Assembly: GCA_050953005.1 (NCBI GenBank)
Contig: JBMNLV010000015.1
Location: forward strand, 1 to 57,633
DNA from: UBA6115 sp050953005
GTDB lineage: Bacteria > Bacillota > Clostridia > Christensenellales > Aristaeellaceae
Length of the DNA stretch: 57,633 nt
Direction: 5' to 3'
Position 1 is the first letter of the stretch; each line of letters opens with the position of its first letter. Shown here in pieces: positions 42,036 to 50,565 of this stretch. Both the position numbers and the translations under genes were made by a program. The notes under the pieces were generated by a model. It was not told the origin of the DNA, did not search any database, and saw nothing but the letters and a program-made list of their open reading frames with translations.

Positions 42036-44912
42036 ATGAAGCACAAACGGATTTTGTCCGCCTTGATGGCGTTGCTCACGCTGTGCCTGCTGCCCCTGAA
42101 TATGCCTGCGCAGGAGGCGCCCGCGCCGCTGCTGCGCGTGCATTACCAGAATGACGATAATGCCTATGAGGGCCTGGGGATCTGGTTCTGGGGCGATGTA
42201 GTCACCCCCTCGGAGAAGACCGGGCCCTGGCCGGGCGGTCGCACCGCTTTCCCGCCTGAGAACATCACCCCGGACGGCGCCTTTATCGACATCGCGCTGC
42301 TGGAAGGCGCGGCCCAGGTGGGCACCCTGGTCATTGACGGCCAGGGCACCAAGCTGACCCCGCAGGACCTGCTGATCGACCTGCCCGGCCCGCAGGTGCG
42401 GGAGGTCTGGATCAACAATGAACTGGAGGTTTTCTATGAGAACCAGCGTCAGATTCCCGACAATCACCTGCGCGTGCGCTTCCTGCGCGAAAACGGCGAC
42501 TATGCGGACATGGGCGTGTGGTTTTGGGGCGATGTGGTTACCCCTTCGGAGAAAACAGGCGCCTGGCCTGTCGGGGCGACAGAGATGAGGCCGCAGGACG
42601 GCCCCCTGGGCGCTTATGTGGATATTGAGCTGACGGACCAGGCCAAGGAGGTGGGTTTCCTCTTTGTCAACCGCGCCAGCGGCGAGCAGACCCAGGACTA
42701 TGTCTTCACGCTGGACGGCAAGACCCGCGCGGTCTACATGAATGAGGACGATGACACCATCCATACCGACCCCTGCCAGAAGCCGGCGGGCGGTGAGGGG
42801 GATCAGCCCGCTGTGGTCGGCTGGCAGGAGATCGACGCGCTGTACGCGACACAGGCGCCCCTGGGCGCCACGCTCAACGCGGACGGCACCGCGGTCCTGC
42901 GGCTGTGGGCGCCCACCGCGCGGCAGGTAGAGGCCGTGCTCTACGCGGCGGAGGACCAGGACAGGGTCATCGCGCAGGGCATCCCGCTTGAAATGAACGC
43001 CAACCATGTCTGGGAGCTGACCCTTGACAAGTCCAACACCGGCCTGGATAACCTCAGGGGCGTATTTTACCATTTCCGCGTCACCCGCGGGGAGGACAGC
43101 CGCCTGGCGCTGGACCCCTATGCCCGCTCGATGGCTGCCTGGGACAGCGCGGGGGGCGGCGTGGGCAAGGCTGCCCTGATTGATCCTGAGGCTATCGGCC
43201 CTTCGCTCGATTTTGCCGAGATTCCCGGCTACGCCAAGCGGGAGGACGCCATTATTTACGAAGCGCATGTGCGGGACTTTACCGCGAGCCCGGCGCTGGA
43301 AGGGACGCTCAAGGCGCCCTACGGCACCTTCCCGGCCTTTATCGAGAAGCTGGATTACCTCAAGGACCTGGGCGTGACCCACATCCAGCTGATGCCGGTG
43401 CTCAACTACTACCACGTCAACGAGCTGGATCGCGCGCGCTCCCCTGAATACGCCTCGGAAAACCAGAACTACAACTGGGGCTATGACCCGCAGTCCTATT
43501 TTGCCCTGACGGGCATGTACGCCACCGACCCGGTCAATCCGGAAACCCGCGTGGCCGAATTCAAGCAGCTGGTGGACGCCATCCATGAGCGCGGCATGGG
43601 CGTCATCCTGGACGTGGTGTACAATCATACCGCCAAAATCGAGCTGCTGGAGGACATCCAGCCCAATTACTACTATTTCATGGACAAGTCCGGCCGCCCC
43701 AAGGGCAGCTTTGGCGGGGGGCAGGTGGGCTCCACCCATTTGATGACCCGGCGGCTGATCATCGACTCCCTGGTGTATCTGACCCAAACCTACAAGGTGG
43801 ACGGCTTCCGCTTTGACATGATGGGCAACCTGGACCTGGACACCATCCGGCAGGCCTATGAGCAGGTGGCCGTCCTCAACCCGGATACGCTCTGGATTGG
43901 CGAGGGCTGGCGCACCTTCAACGGGGATTACGGAGTGTCCGGCGTCATCCCTGCCGACCAGGACGCCCTGCGCCAGACAGACGCCGTAGCCGTCTTTTCC
44001 GACGAGGTGCGCAACGAGCTCAAGTCCGGCTTCGGCTCCGAGGGCCAGGCCCGTTTCCTGACCGGCGGCAAGCGCCCCCTCAGCGTTCTGTTTAACAACG
44101 TCAAAGCCCAGCCGGGCAATGTGAAGGCGGACGACCCGGGCGACATCGTCCAGTACATCGCGGCCCATGACAACCTGACCCTGCACGATGTGATCGCGAT
44201 GTCCATCAAGAAGGATCCCGGGGAGCATGAGGAAGAGATCCTGCGCCGGGTGCGCCTGGGCAACGGGCTGCTGCTCACCCATCAGGGCATCATCTTCCTG
44301 CATTCCGGCCAGGAGTATGGCCGCACCAAGCAGTTCCGCCATCCGGATTACATCGGCAGGGTGGACAATCCCCCGGCCAAGTCCACCTTCATGGCGGACG
44401 CCGGGGGCAAGCCCTTTGAATATCCCTATTTCATCCATGACTCCTATGATTCTTCCGACGCCGTCAACGCCTTTGACTGGGACAAGGCTCAAAACAGCCC
44501 CGCGCACCGCCACACGCTGGAGTACACCCGCGGGCTGATCGCGCTGCGCAAATCCACCAACGCCTTCCGCCATGCCGATATGGCGGACATTGAGGAGCTG
44601 GTGCATCACATCGCCCTCCCGGACCAGGGCGCGGTGGACCTGGCGATGGTGTTTTACGCGGTGTCCAGGGACACCGGGGACACCTACCTGGTGGCGGTCA
44701 ACGCGGACAGCCAGCCGCGCGTGATCGACCTGTCGGGCTGTGCCTTTGACCTGTCACGCGCCCGGGTGCTGGTGGACGGGCAGACGGCGGGCGCAGAGGC
44801 GATTGCGGAGCCGGTGGATGTGGCGCTGTACCCTGATGAAAGCAATAACCGGCTGCTCGGCCGGCTGGAGCTGGCGCCGCTGACCCTCACGGTGCTGAGA
44901 ATCACGGACTGA
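42036..44912 (+). CDS. pulA: Secreted type I pullulanase with two CBM41 domains
   Basis: Encodes 958 residues. Signal peptide 1-26 (LSALMALLTLCLLPLNMPA). Two CBM41 starch-binding domains (~30-130 and ~143-245) share the stretch WFWGDVVTPSEKTG. A CBM48-like domain (~285-390) precedes the GH13_14 barrel with YNWGYDP, VYNHT, nucleophile Asp in GFRFDMMGNLD, Glu in LWIGEGW and AAHDN. It hydrolyses alpha-1,6 links in pullulan and branched starch products outside the cell. Released maltodextrins could enter by an importer of the kind encoded in this window. It has no dockerin, sorting signal or lipobox. AGGAGG precedes the ATG. Confidence 0.95.
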   Translation: MKHKRILSALMALLTLCLLPLNMPAQEAPAPLLRVHYQNDDNAYEGLGIWFWGDVVTPSEKTGPWPGGRTAFPPENITPDGAFIDIALLEGAAQVGTLVIDGQGTKLTPQDLLIDLPGPQVREVWINNELEVFYENQRQIPDNHLRVRFLRENGDYADMGVWFWGDVVTPSEKTGAWPVGATEMRPQDGPLGAYVDIELTDQAKEVGFLFVNRASGEQTQDYVFTLDGKTRAVYMNEDDDTIHTDPCQKPAGGEGDQPAVVGWQEIDALYATQAPLGATLNADGTAVLRLWAPTARQVEAVLYAAEDQDRVIAQGIPLEMNANHVWELTLDKSNTGLDNLRGVFYHFRVTRGEDSRLALDPYARSMAAWDSAGGGVGKAALIDPEAIGPSLDFAEIPGYAKREDAIIYEAHVRDFTASPALEGTLKAPYGTFPAFIEKLDYLKDLGVTHIQLMPVLNYYHVNELDRARSPEYASENQNYNWGYDPQSYFALTGMYATDPVNPETRVAEFKQLVDAIHERGMGVILDVVYNHTAKIELLEDIQPNYYYFMDKSGRPKGSFGGGQVGSTHLMTRRLIIDSLVYLTQTYKVDGFRFDMMGNLDLDTIRQAYEQVAVLNPDTLWIGEGWRTFNGDYGVSGVIPADQDALRQTDAVAVFSDEVRNELKSGFGSEGQARFLTGGKRPLSVLFNNVKAQPGNVKADDPGDIVQYIAAHDNLTLHDVIAMSIKKDPGEHEEEILRRVRLGNGLLLTHQGIIFLHSGQEYGRTKQFRHPDYIGRVDNPPAKSTFMADAGGKPFEYPYFIHDSYDSSDAVNAFDWDKAQNSPAHRHTLEYTRGLIALRKSTNAFRHADMADIEELVHHIALPDQGAVDLAMVFYAVSRDTGDTYLVAVNADSQPRVIDLSGCAFDLSRARVLVDGQTAGAEAIAEPVDVALYPDESNNRLLGRLELAPLTLTVLRITD

Positions 44913-44967
44913 TACAGCGTTGGTTGTTTGGTTATAATGAAGGGGCGGCGCCGGGCTTATAGCCGCA

Positions 44968-45474
44968 TCAAACTCCAGGCCCTGGTTCCTCCGCGTTCAG
45001 GCACAGCGGCAATGCCGCGGCTGAGCAGGCGCGCAGCAGGTCCTCGGGCGTCAGGCGGATTTGCGCGCCGATTTGGCCTGCGGACACCAGCACGCTGCCC
45101 TGGCGCAGGCAGGCGCTGTCCACAAGCGTTCGGAAGGGCTTTTTCATGCCGATGGGCGAACAGCCGCCGCGCACATAGCCGGTCACCGGCTTGAGCTCCT
45201 CCACATGCAGCATGCGCAGGCTCTTGACCCCAAAGGCCCGGGCGGCCTTTTTCAGGTCCAGCTCCTCCGGCCCCGGAATCACGCAAACACAGGGCTGGCC
45301 GTCGCTGCCCATCAGCACCAGCGTCTTGAACACCGTCTCCGGCGGTGCTCCCAGCAGCCCGGCTACGCTGACCGCGTCCAGGGCATGGCCATCACTGGCG
45401 TAGTACACCGCCTCATAGGGGATGCCCGCGCGCTCCAGCAGGCGCATGGCATTGGTCTTTTCCTGTTTTCCCAT
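44968..45474 (-). CDS. ybaK: YbaK/EbsC-type aminoacyl-tRNA deacylase (Cys-tRNA(Pro) deacylase)
   Basis: Encodes 168 residues from MGKQEKTNAMRLLERAGIPY with GGGAGG upstream. The open frame extends to 45645, but that part lies in the structured repeat. Family motifs: LGAPPETVFKTLVLMG, KKAARAFGVKSLRM and TGYVRGGCSPIGMKKPF, where the Lys and Gly-rich loop form the editing site. It removes cysteine wrongly attached to tRNA(Pro). Stand-alone gene. Confidence 0.92.
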   Translation of the reverse strand: MGKQEKTNAMRLLERAGIPYEAVYYASDGHALDAVSVAGLLGAPPETVFKTLVLMGSDGQPCVCVIPGPEELDLKKAARAFGVKSLRMLHVEELKPVTGYVRGGCSPIGMKKPFRTLVDSACLRQGSVLVSAGQIGAQIRLTPEDLLRACSAAALPLCLNAEEPGPGV

Positions 45475-45501
45475 CCGGCCCTCCCCGTGTTTTGTTGACT
45501 G

Positions 45502-45666
45502 TAATACCGAACGAATGAGTAAACGCACTGATGGGGCAGGGAATTTTGACGGTCGCGCTAAGCCGGAAAAATGAAGCGTAGCCGGAGCCTGCGCCGAATG
45601 AAAGAGGCAACGCGCAGTCGCAAAAAGAACGCCCCATCGAAGCATTTATGATGAAGTTCAGTATAA
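45502..45666. repeat. 165-bp structured repeat, diverged relative of 9672-9831
   Basis: Ends TAATACCGAAC and GTTCAGTATAA are inverted copies, and the ~36-bp terminal arms match at about 23 positions, including a perfect GATGGGGC / GCCCCATC pair (45530, 45631). Like the 9672 element it has a central GCGTAG stem (GCGTAG / CTGCGC with one G-U pair) and the same 3' motif CGA-GCA...TCAGTAT-AACC. Same size, same layout, low sequence identity. It fills the gap between ybaK and the MFS remnant; nothing else is seen there. Confidence 0.65.
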
Positions 45667-45815
45667 ACCTTCTTGCCCAACCCGCGCAAGCAGCGCCCGG
45701 GGCTTGCCTTTACGGGTGGCTGTGCTATGATGGCGTCAGAAAGCGCGCACGGCTCAGCCAATGGCCCGCAGAAAGGACGGCGCAGGACATTTAGCGTCCG
45801 CGCCATCATCTGGCA

Positions 45816-46217
45816 ATGAGCAGGACAAAGCATCAGAACATTCTTTTTTCCCTCTTCATCACGGTTCTGGGGATGATCATCAACATCTTCCATACCATGG
45901 CGGATCGCATGGCGCTGTTCCTGAGCCGCCCTGCCTCCGACGCCGGGATGCTGATCTCCACCTACGCCCTGGGCTCGCTGATCTCGGTGGTGCTGTCCAC
46001 GCGCATGTTCCCGCAGCGCGGCGGCTCCGCGATGGGCATGATGATGCTGGGCGCTATGGGCGGGATGACGGTTTTCCCCTTCCTGATCGGCACCCTGCCC
46101 CAGGACTTCGCCTTTACTTTTATCACCGCGGCCTGCCTGGCCGGCCTGGTGATCCTGCTGTCCATGTCGGGAGGCATGGACAAAACCATCATAAAGGAGG
46201 CTCGACATGACCCCTAA
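45816..46217 (+). pseudogene. MFS transporter with large internal deletion
   Basis: A 133-residue frame. Residues 1-60 (NILFSLFITVLGMIINIFHT, MLISTYALGSLISVVLS) look like the first two MFS helices. Residues 61-125 (RMFPQRGGSAMGMMMLGAMG, MTVFPFLIGTL) look like the last three helices of the same superfamily. About 260 residues in between are missing, in frame. No ribosome binding site precedes the ATG. A five-helix MFS protein should not transport, so this is probably a remnant; a small membrane protein cannot be excluded. It overlaps the next gene by 11 bp. Confidence 0.6.
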
Positions 46218-46842
46218 GCAGAAATACTTTGAACTGGCCGCGAACACTGTCATCAAGAATCTGAACAAGCGCCAGATGGAGGGCTACTACTGTCCGGACC
46301 GCGCGGCCGCGGTCAAAAAGGCGCTGGAATTGATACCGGAGGGCTCCACCATCGGCTGGGGCGGCTCCCAGACCCTGCCGCAGCTGGGCATTTTTGAGGA
46401 GCTCAGCGCGCGGCCGTATACGCTGCTGGACCGCTCCACGGCAAAAACGCCTGAGGAGACGCGCAAAATGAAGCAGGCGTTGTTCACCTGCGATGCCTTC
46501 CTGATGAGCACCAACGCCATCACGATGGACGGGCTGCTGATCAACATCGACGCCTATGGCAGCCGAGTAGCCTACCTGTGCCACGGGCCGGAGCAGGTGC
46601 TGGTCCTCACCGGAATGAACAAGCTGGCCCCCGACCTGGACAGCGGCCTGGCCCGCGCGCGTAACCACGCCGCGCCGCCCAACGCGGTGCGCTTTGGCCT
46701 GAACACGCCCTGCACTGTAAGCGGCCAGTGCGGCAACTGCCTGGCGGAGAGGACCATCTGCTGCCAGTTTGTGGTCACCCGCTTCAGCGCCGTGCCCAAG
46801 CGCGTCAAGGTGCTGCTGATCGGCGAGGAACTGGGTTTTTGA
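46207..46842 (+). CDS. LUD-domain protein (LutC/YkgG-like)
   Basis: Encodes 211 residues; AAAGGAGG precedes the ATG. TIGWGGSQTLPQLGIFEELS (~55-75), FLMSTNAITMDGLLINID and HGPEQVLVLTGMNKL mark the LUD fold (lactate utilisation, formerly DUF162/DUF1121). The C terminus adds cysteines (NTPCTVSGQCGNCLAERTIC) that could bind a metal or Fe-S cluster. It stands alone, without LutA/LutB. The exact reaction is unknown. An Mrp-type ATPase gene follows 33 bp later. Confidence 0.88.
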   Translation: MTPKQKYFELAANTVIKNLNKRQMEGYYCPDRAAAVKKALELIPEGSTIGWGGSQTLPQLGIFEELSARPYTLLDRSTAKTPEETRKMKQALFTCDAFLMSTNAITMDGLLINIDAYGSRVAYLCHGPEQVLVLTGMNKLAPDLDSGLARARNHAAPPNAVRFGLNTPCTVSGQCGNCLAERTICCQFVVTRFSAVPKRVKVLLIGEELGF

Positions 46843-46875
46843 CACACATCCAAATCAAAGGAGATATTTTTATCT

Positions 46876-47709
46876 ATGAGTGAGCACTGTGACAACAACT
46901 GCGCCGGCTGCAGCCAGGACTGCGCTGAGCGCCAACAGCCCCGGGACCTCAGGGCGCACCTGCACCCGGACAGCAGCGTCAGGCGCATGATCGGCGTGGT
47001 CAGCGGCAAGGGCGGCGTGGGCAAGTCCCTGGTAACCAGCCTGCTGGCGGTCAGCGCCGCCAGGGCAGGGCTGCGCTGCGCGATCCTGGACGCCGATATC
47101 ACCGGCCCCTCCATTCCGCATACCTTCGGCATTGCCGGCAAGGCGCTGGGGGATGGGCAGCATATCCTGCCCCGGCTGAGCGCCCTGGGCATTCAGATCA
47201 TGTCCATCAACATGTTGCTGGAAAAGGACTCGGACCCGGTCCTGTGGCGCGGGCCCATCCTGGCAGGCGCGGTCAAGCAGTTTTACAGCGAGGTGCTCTG
47301 GCAGGATGTGGACGTGATGTTCATTGACATGCCGCCGGGCACCGGCGACGTCCCGCTGACCGTGTTCCAGTCCTTGCCCCTGGATGGCGTCATCGTGGTC
47401 ACCTCGCCCCAGGAACTGGTGGGCATGATCGTGGGCAAGGCGGTCAAAATGGCGCGGATGATGAATGTGCCCATCCTGGGGATCGTGGAGAACTACGCTT
47501 ATTTTGTCTGCCCGGACAACGGTAAGCGCTATAACATCTTCGGCGACAGCAAGGCCGAAGCTGCCGCGCGGGCGCAGGGCCTGCCCCTGCTGGGCCGGAT
47601 CCCGGTGGATCCCGCCATCGCGCGGGCCTGTGATCAGGGCAAGATAGAGAATTTGCAGGGCGACTGGCTGGAGCCCGCGGTGCGCCTGGTGACCGAGATG
47701 AAGGTTTGA
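46876..47709 (+). CDS. mrp: Mrp/NBP35-family Fe-S carrier ATPase
   Basis: Encodes 277 residues. The N-terminal CDNNCAGCSQDC is an Fe-S-type cysteine cluster. The P-loop is deviant Walker A SGKGGVGKS (~45-53), followed by LDADITGPSIPH and FIDMPPGTGD. Near residue 215 the usual CPDCG motif reads CPDNG, so the second Cys of the CxxC pair that binds the bridging cluster is missing. The N-terminal cluster may compensate. It hands Fe-S clusters to apoproteins. It ends in a long hairpin terminator. Confidence 0.92.
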   Translation: MSEHCDNNCAGCSQDCAERQQPRDLRAHLHPDSSVRRMIGVVSGKGGVGKSLVTSLLAVSAARAGLRCAILDADITGPSIPHTFGIAGKALGDGQHILPRLSALGIQIMSINMLLEKDSDPVLWRGPILAGAVKQFYSEVLWQDVDVMFIDMPPGTGDVPLTVFQSLPLDGVIVVTSPQELVGMIVGKAVKMARMMNVPILGIVENYAYFVCPDNGKRYNIFGDSKAEAAARAQGLPLLGRIPVDPAIARACDQGKIENLQGDWLEPAVRLVTEMKV

Positions 47710-47729
47710 TAAATCTTTTCATCAGCATA

Positions 47730-47773
47730 AAAGCAAAAGCCCATGCCGCTTGGTTGACATGGGCTTTTGCTTT
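47730..47773. terminator. Bidirectional terminator between mrp and the M42 peptidase gene
   Basis: Perfect 16-bp inverted repeat (AAAGCAAAAGCCCATG / CATGGGCTTTTGCTTT) with a 12-base loop; A and T runs lie within the stem on both sides, so it works for both converging genes. Confidence 0.8.
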
Positions 47774-47784
47774 GCGTGGTTTTC

Positions 47785-47815
47785 ATACTGATGCAATAAA
47801 GATTGGAATCAGTAT
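47785..47815. repeat. 31-bp solo form of the ATACTGAT repeat
   Basis: Begins ATACTGAT and ends ATCAGTAT; its last 26 bases are identical to the right end of the 160-bp element at 9672-9831. It abuts the stop codon of the M42 peptidase gene. It looks like an element that lost its interior. Confidence 0.7.
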
Positions 47816-48861
47816 CAGACCGGTTCCGCCAGGTAACCCCGCAATAGCAGCAGGGTGTTCCACAGGCCGTCCTCATGCACGCGCTCATAGCCGTGGCTGG
47901 CCGCTACCCCGGGCCCGATCAGGGCGTGGCGGTAGTCACAGCCCGCGCGCAGGGCCGCGCCTGTATCAGAGCCGTAATAGGGATAGATGTCCACCGCGTA
48001 GGCAAGGTCCAGACGCGCCGCGGTATCCGCCAGCGCGCCGGTCAGTTCGCGATTGTAGGGGCCGCCGGAGTCCTTGGCGCAGATGCTGACGCGAAATTCA
48101 TCGGTTTGCAGGTCGTCCCCGACCACCCCCATGTCCACGGCTATCATGTCGCGGATGCCGGCCGGATGCCCCGCGGCCGCGCCGTGGCCCGCCTCTTCAT
48201 AATTGGTGAACAGCACATATACGGGCCGATCGCAGGCGGCCTCCGCGCGCGAAAAAGCCCGCGCCAGGGTCAGCAGCACCGCGGCGGAGGCCTTGTCGTC
48301 CATGTGGCGGCTTTTGATAAAGCCTTCCCCGCTTTGCACAAACCGCGGATCCAGCGCGATAAAATCACCCGCGCGGATGCCCAGGGCCTCGGTTTGCTCC
48401 TTGGAGCCTGTGCGCATGTCCAGCACGACCTCCATGCTTTCATCGCTGCGCTCCTGCGTGCGCAGGTCCTTGTTGGCGTGTGCGGCCGGCTGGTTCATCC
48501 GTAGCGTGCCCGGGATCTCGCGGCCTGTGCGCGTAAAGACGGTAACGTTCTCCTGCTCGGCGTACTGCAGGGGATAGCCGCCCAGCTGGGTGATGCGCAG
48601 CCGGCCGTTGGGCTTGATCGCGCGCACCATCAGCCCCAGTGTATCGATGTGGGCGGACAGCAAAATGCCCGCGCCCTCCCGGGCCTGGTTGAGCCGGCAA
48701 AACACGGCGCCCTTGTGGCTTTGCCAGGGGGAGAAGCCCAGCTGCCTGAGGCTGTCCATCAAAAACTTTTCTGCCAGGTGGGTCATGCCGGTCGGGGAGG
48801 GGGTTTGCGCCAGCGTACGCAGGCTGTCGCACAAAAAGGCCATGGTCCGGGCTTTGTCCAT
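47815..48861 (-). CDS. M42-family metallo-aminopeptidase
   Basis: Encodes 348 residues from MDKARTMAFLCDSLRTLAQ; GGAG lies 9 bases before this ATG, so it is preferred over the ATG 15 bp upstream. Zinc ligands and catalytic residues are in place: SAHIDTLG, SRHMDDKAS, YEEAGHG, AVDMGVVG and ASHGYERVH. M42 enzymes form large dodecameric shells that trim peptides in the cytoplasm. Its stop codon lies at the edge of the 31-bp repeat. Confidence 0.93.
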   Translation of the reverse strand: MDKARTMAFLCDSLRTLAQTPSPTGMTHLAEKFLMDSLRQLGFSPWQSHKGAVFCRLNQAREGAGILLSAHIDTLGLMVRAIKPNGRLRITQLGGYPLQYAEQENVTVFTRTGREIPGTLRMNQPAAHANKDLRTQERSDESMEVVLDMRTGSKEQTEALGIRAGDFIALDPRFVQSGEGFIKSRHMDDKASAAVLLTLARAFSRAEAACDRPVYVLFTNYEEAGHGAAAGHPAGIRDMIAVDMGVVGDDLQTDEFRVSICAKDSGGPYNRELTGALADTAARLDLAYAVDIYPYYGSDTGAALRAGCDYRHALIGPGVAASHGYERVHEDGLWNTLLLLRGYLAEPV

Positions 48862-48910
48862 TGTTGTTATCTCCATTTTTTATCGTTGTCCGTGACAGAA
48901 GGGGCTTCTT

Positions 48911-50305
48911 TCAGGATGTAGGCGCGCCCGGCGCGGGGACGGCTCCGGGCGGAACATCCTCATGGGGCAGCCTGCGCTGCGCCAGGGTGAACCAGGCGAA
49001 CATCGTCAGCCCGCGCAGCGCGGCCGACAGCGAAATGCCCAGCCAGAAGCCGTCAAGGCCGATGCGCTGCGCCAGCGCCCAGCACAGGAAGGGGCGCAGC
49101 AGGTTGGCGGAGATCGAGCTGATGCTGGGCGGCAGGGTCATGCCCATGCCGCGGAAGGTGCCCGAGCAGGTGCCTTCCAGCGCCATGAAAATCTGGCAGC
49201 CGGCCAGGATCTTCAGGTATTGCGCGCCCATGTCCACCAGGCCGGGCGGATGGTCCAGGAACAGGGAGAACAGGAAGCGCCCGGCGAAAAACAGCAGCAG
49301 CATGGTGAAGGTCTGCCAGGCCAGCATCACGCCCATCGCGGTACGGAAGCCCCGGCGGATGCGCGTCCACTTGCCCGCGCCGTAGTTTTGCCCAATGAAG
49401 GCGGCCAATGCGGAGGAAAACCCGCCGCCGATCAGCCAGGAGACCGACTCCACCTGGCTGCCCACCCGCTGCACGGCCACGGCGCTGGCGCCATGGGTCG
49501 AGGAGATCATGCCGGTGACCACCATGGCCAGCGCGGTGAAGGCGCCGCTCTCCAGGCTGACCGGCAGGCTCCATTTGATGATCTGGCGCACACGGCCGCT
49601 GTCAAAGCGTCCCCTCAGGCTGAAACGCTCAAAGGGCTTTTTGGGGTGCTGCCTGGCAAAGGCCAGCATCAGCCCGCACGCGATGCCCTCGGCGATGACC
49701 GTAGCGATGGCCGCCCCGCGGATGCCCCAGCCCAGGCCCAGGATCATCAAAGGATCCAGGACCATGTTGACCACAAGCCCGGCCGCGTTAGCCCAGAAGC
49801 CCAGGCGGGAATTGCCCGCGCCGTTGAAGCCGCCGGTGATCGCGGCGGTCAGGTAGACCAGCGGTTCGCCGAGGCTGACGATGCGCAGGTAATCGACAGC
49901 GCCAGAAAAGACCTCAGCTTCCTGCACCTGCATCATGGAAACCAGCGGCCCAGCCAGGGTTAGCAGCACCAGGCCGTACAGGCCGCCCAGCGCCAGCGCG
50001 ATCCGCCCCGCCTCCTGGGCGAAGCCCTGCGCCTGCTCCCTGTTGCCCGCGCCCAGGTTCTGGGAGACGCCGATCTCCGCGCCCACGCGCCCCACGATCA
50101 TCAGCGCCGCGCCCAGCCATAAAAACATGCCGGCGATGCCGCTGGCGGCCACGGCGGTGACCGAGTCCTTCATGCGCCCCAGCCAGAACATGTCCGTCAG
50201 GTTGTAGGTCATCTGCAAAAGCTGGGTGCCCATGATGGGCAGGGCCACGGCCAGCATCTTGCTGAGGATGCCGCCGCGGGTCAGATCATTGCTGTGCGCG
50301 CTCAT
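48911..50305 (-). CDS. MATE-family efflux transporter
   Basis: Encodes 464 residues from MSAHSNDLTRGGILSKMLAV; AAGGAA precedes this ATG, and the longer frame to 50449 would run through the promoter. Twelve predicted helices with two MatE halves: ALPIMGTQLLQMTYNLTDMF at the start, and SLPVSLESGAFTALAMVVTG opening the second half near residue 240. It probably exports drugs or metabolites by sodium or proton antiport. Substrate unknown. Confidence 0.93.
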   Translation of the reverse strand: MSAHSNDLTRGGILSKMLAVALPIMGTQLLQMTYNLTDMFWLGRMKDSVTAVAASGIAGMFLWLGAALMIVGRVGAEIGVSQNLGAGNREQAQGFAQEAGRIALALGGLYGLVLLTLAGPLVSMMQVQEAEVFSGAVDYLRIVSLGEPLVYLTAAITGGFNGAGNSRLGFWANAAGLVVNMVLDPLMILGLGWGIRGAAIATVIAEGIACGLMLAFARQHPKKPFERFSLRGRFDSGRVRQIIKWSLPVSLESGAFTALAMVVTGMISSTHGASAVAVQRVGSQVESVSWLIGGGFSSALAAFIGQNYGAGKWTRIRRGFRTAMGVMLAWQTFTMLLLFFAGRFLFSLFLDHPPGLVDMGAQYLKILAGCQIFMALEGTCSGTFRGMGMTLPPSISSISANLLRPFLCWALAQRIGLDGFWLGISLSAALRGLTMFAWFTLAQRRLPHEDVPPGAVPAPGAPTS

Positions 50306-50345
50306 ATCAGTTCCTTGGTGTTTGTGCCCGGTCCGGGCCACAGCA

Positions 50346-50374
50346 AGTATGAAAGCAAGCCCGGGTGATGTCAA
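50346..50374 (-). promoter_or_regulatory. Promoter of the MATE gene
   Basis: On the minus strand: TTGACA (50369-50374), 17-bp spacer, CATACT (50346-50351), about 40 bp before the chosen ATG. This supports the shorter start. Confidence 0.7.
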
Positions 50375-50512
50375 GGGATGGCGGCGGGGCCGCGGTACCC
50401 GGATTTTCGTTGGAATAATGATGGATTCGCTTTGACTATGGAAAACCATGCTGTTGTCGGGATAATGAGGCCCGGGAATGTACCGCGCTGTCCGTTTATA
50501 TCAATATATAAA

Positions 50513-50540
50513 CACGCCGGCTGGGCATTCAGTCGGCGTG
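50513..50540 (-). terminator. Terminator of the Gfo/Idh/MocA oxidoreductase gene
   Basis: CACGCCG / CGGCGTG stem extended by two further pairs, followed on the minus strand by TTTATATAT. It lies 26 bp past the stop. Confidence 0.7.
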
Positions 50541-50565
50541 ATTATTTGGGGGTGTTGCGTTGTTT

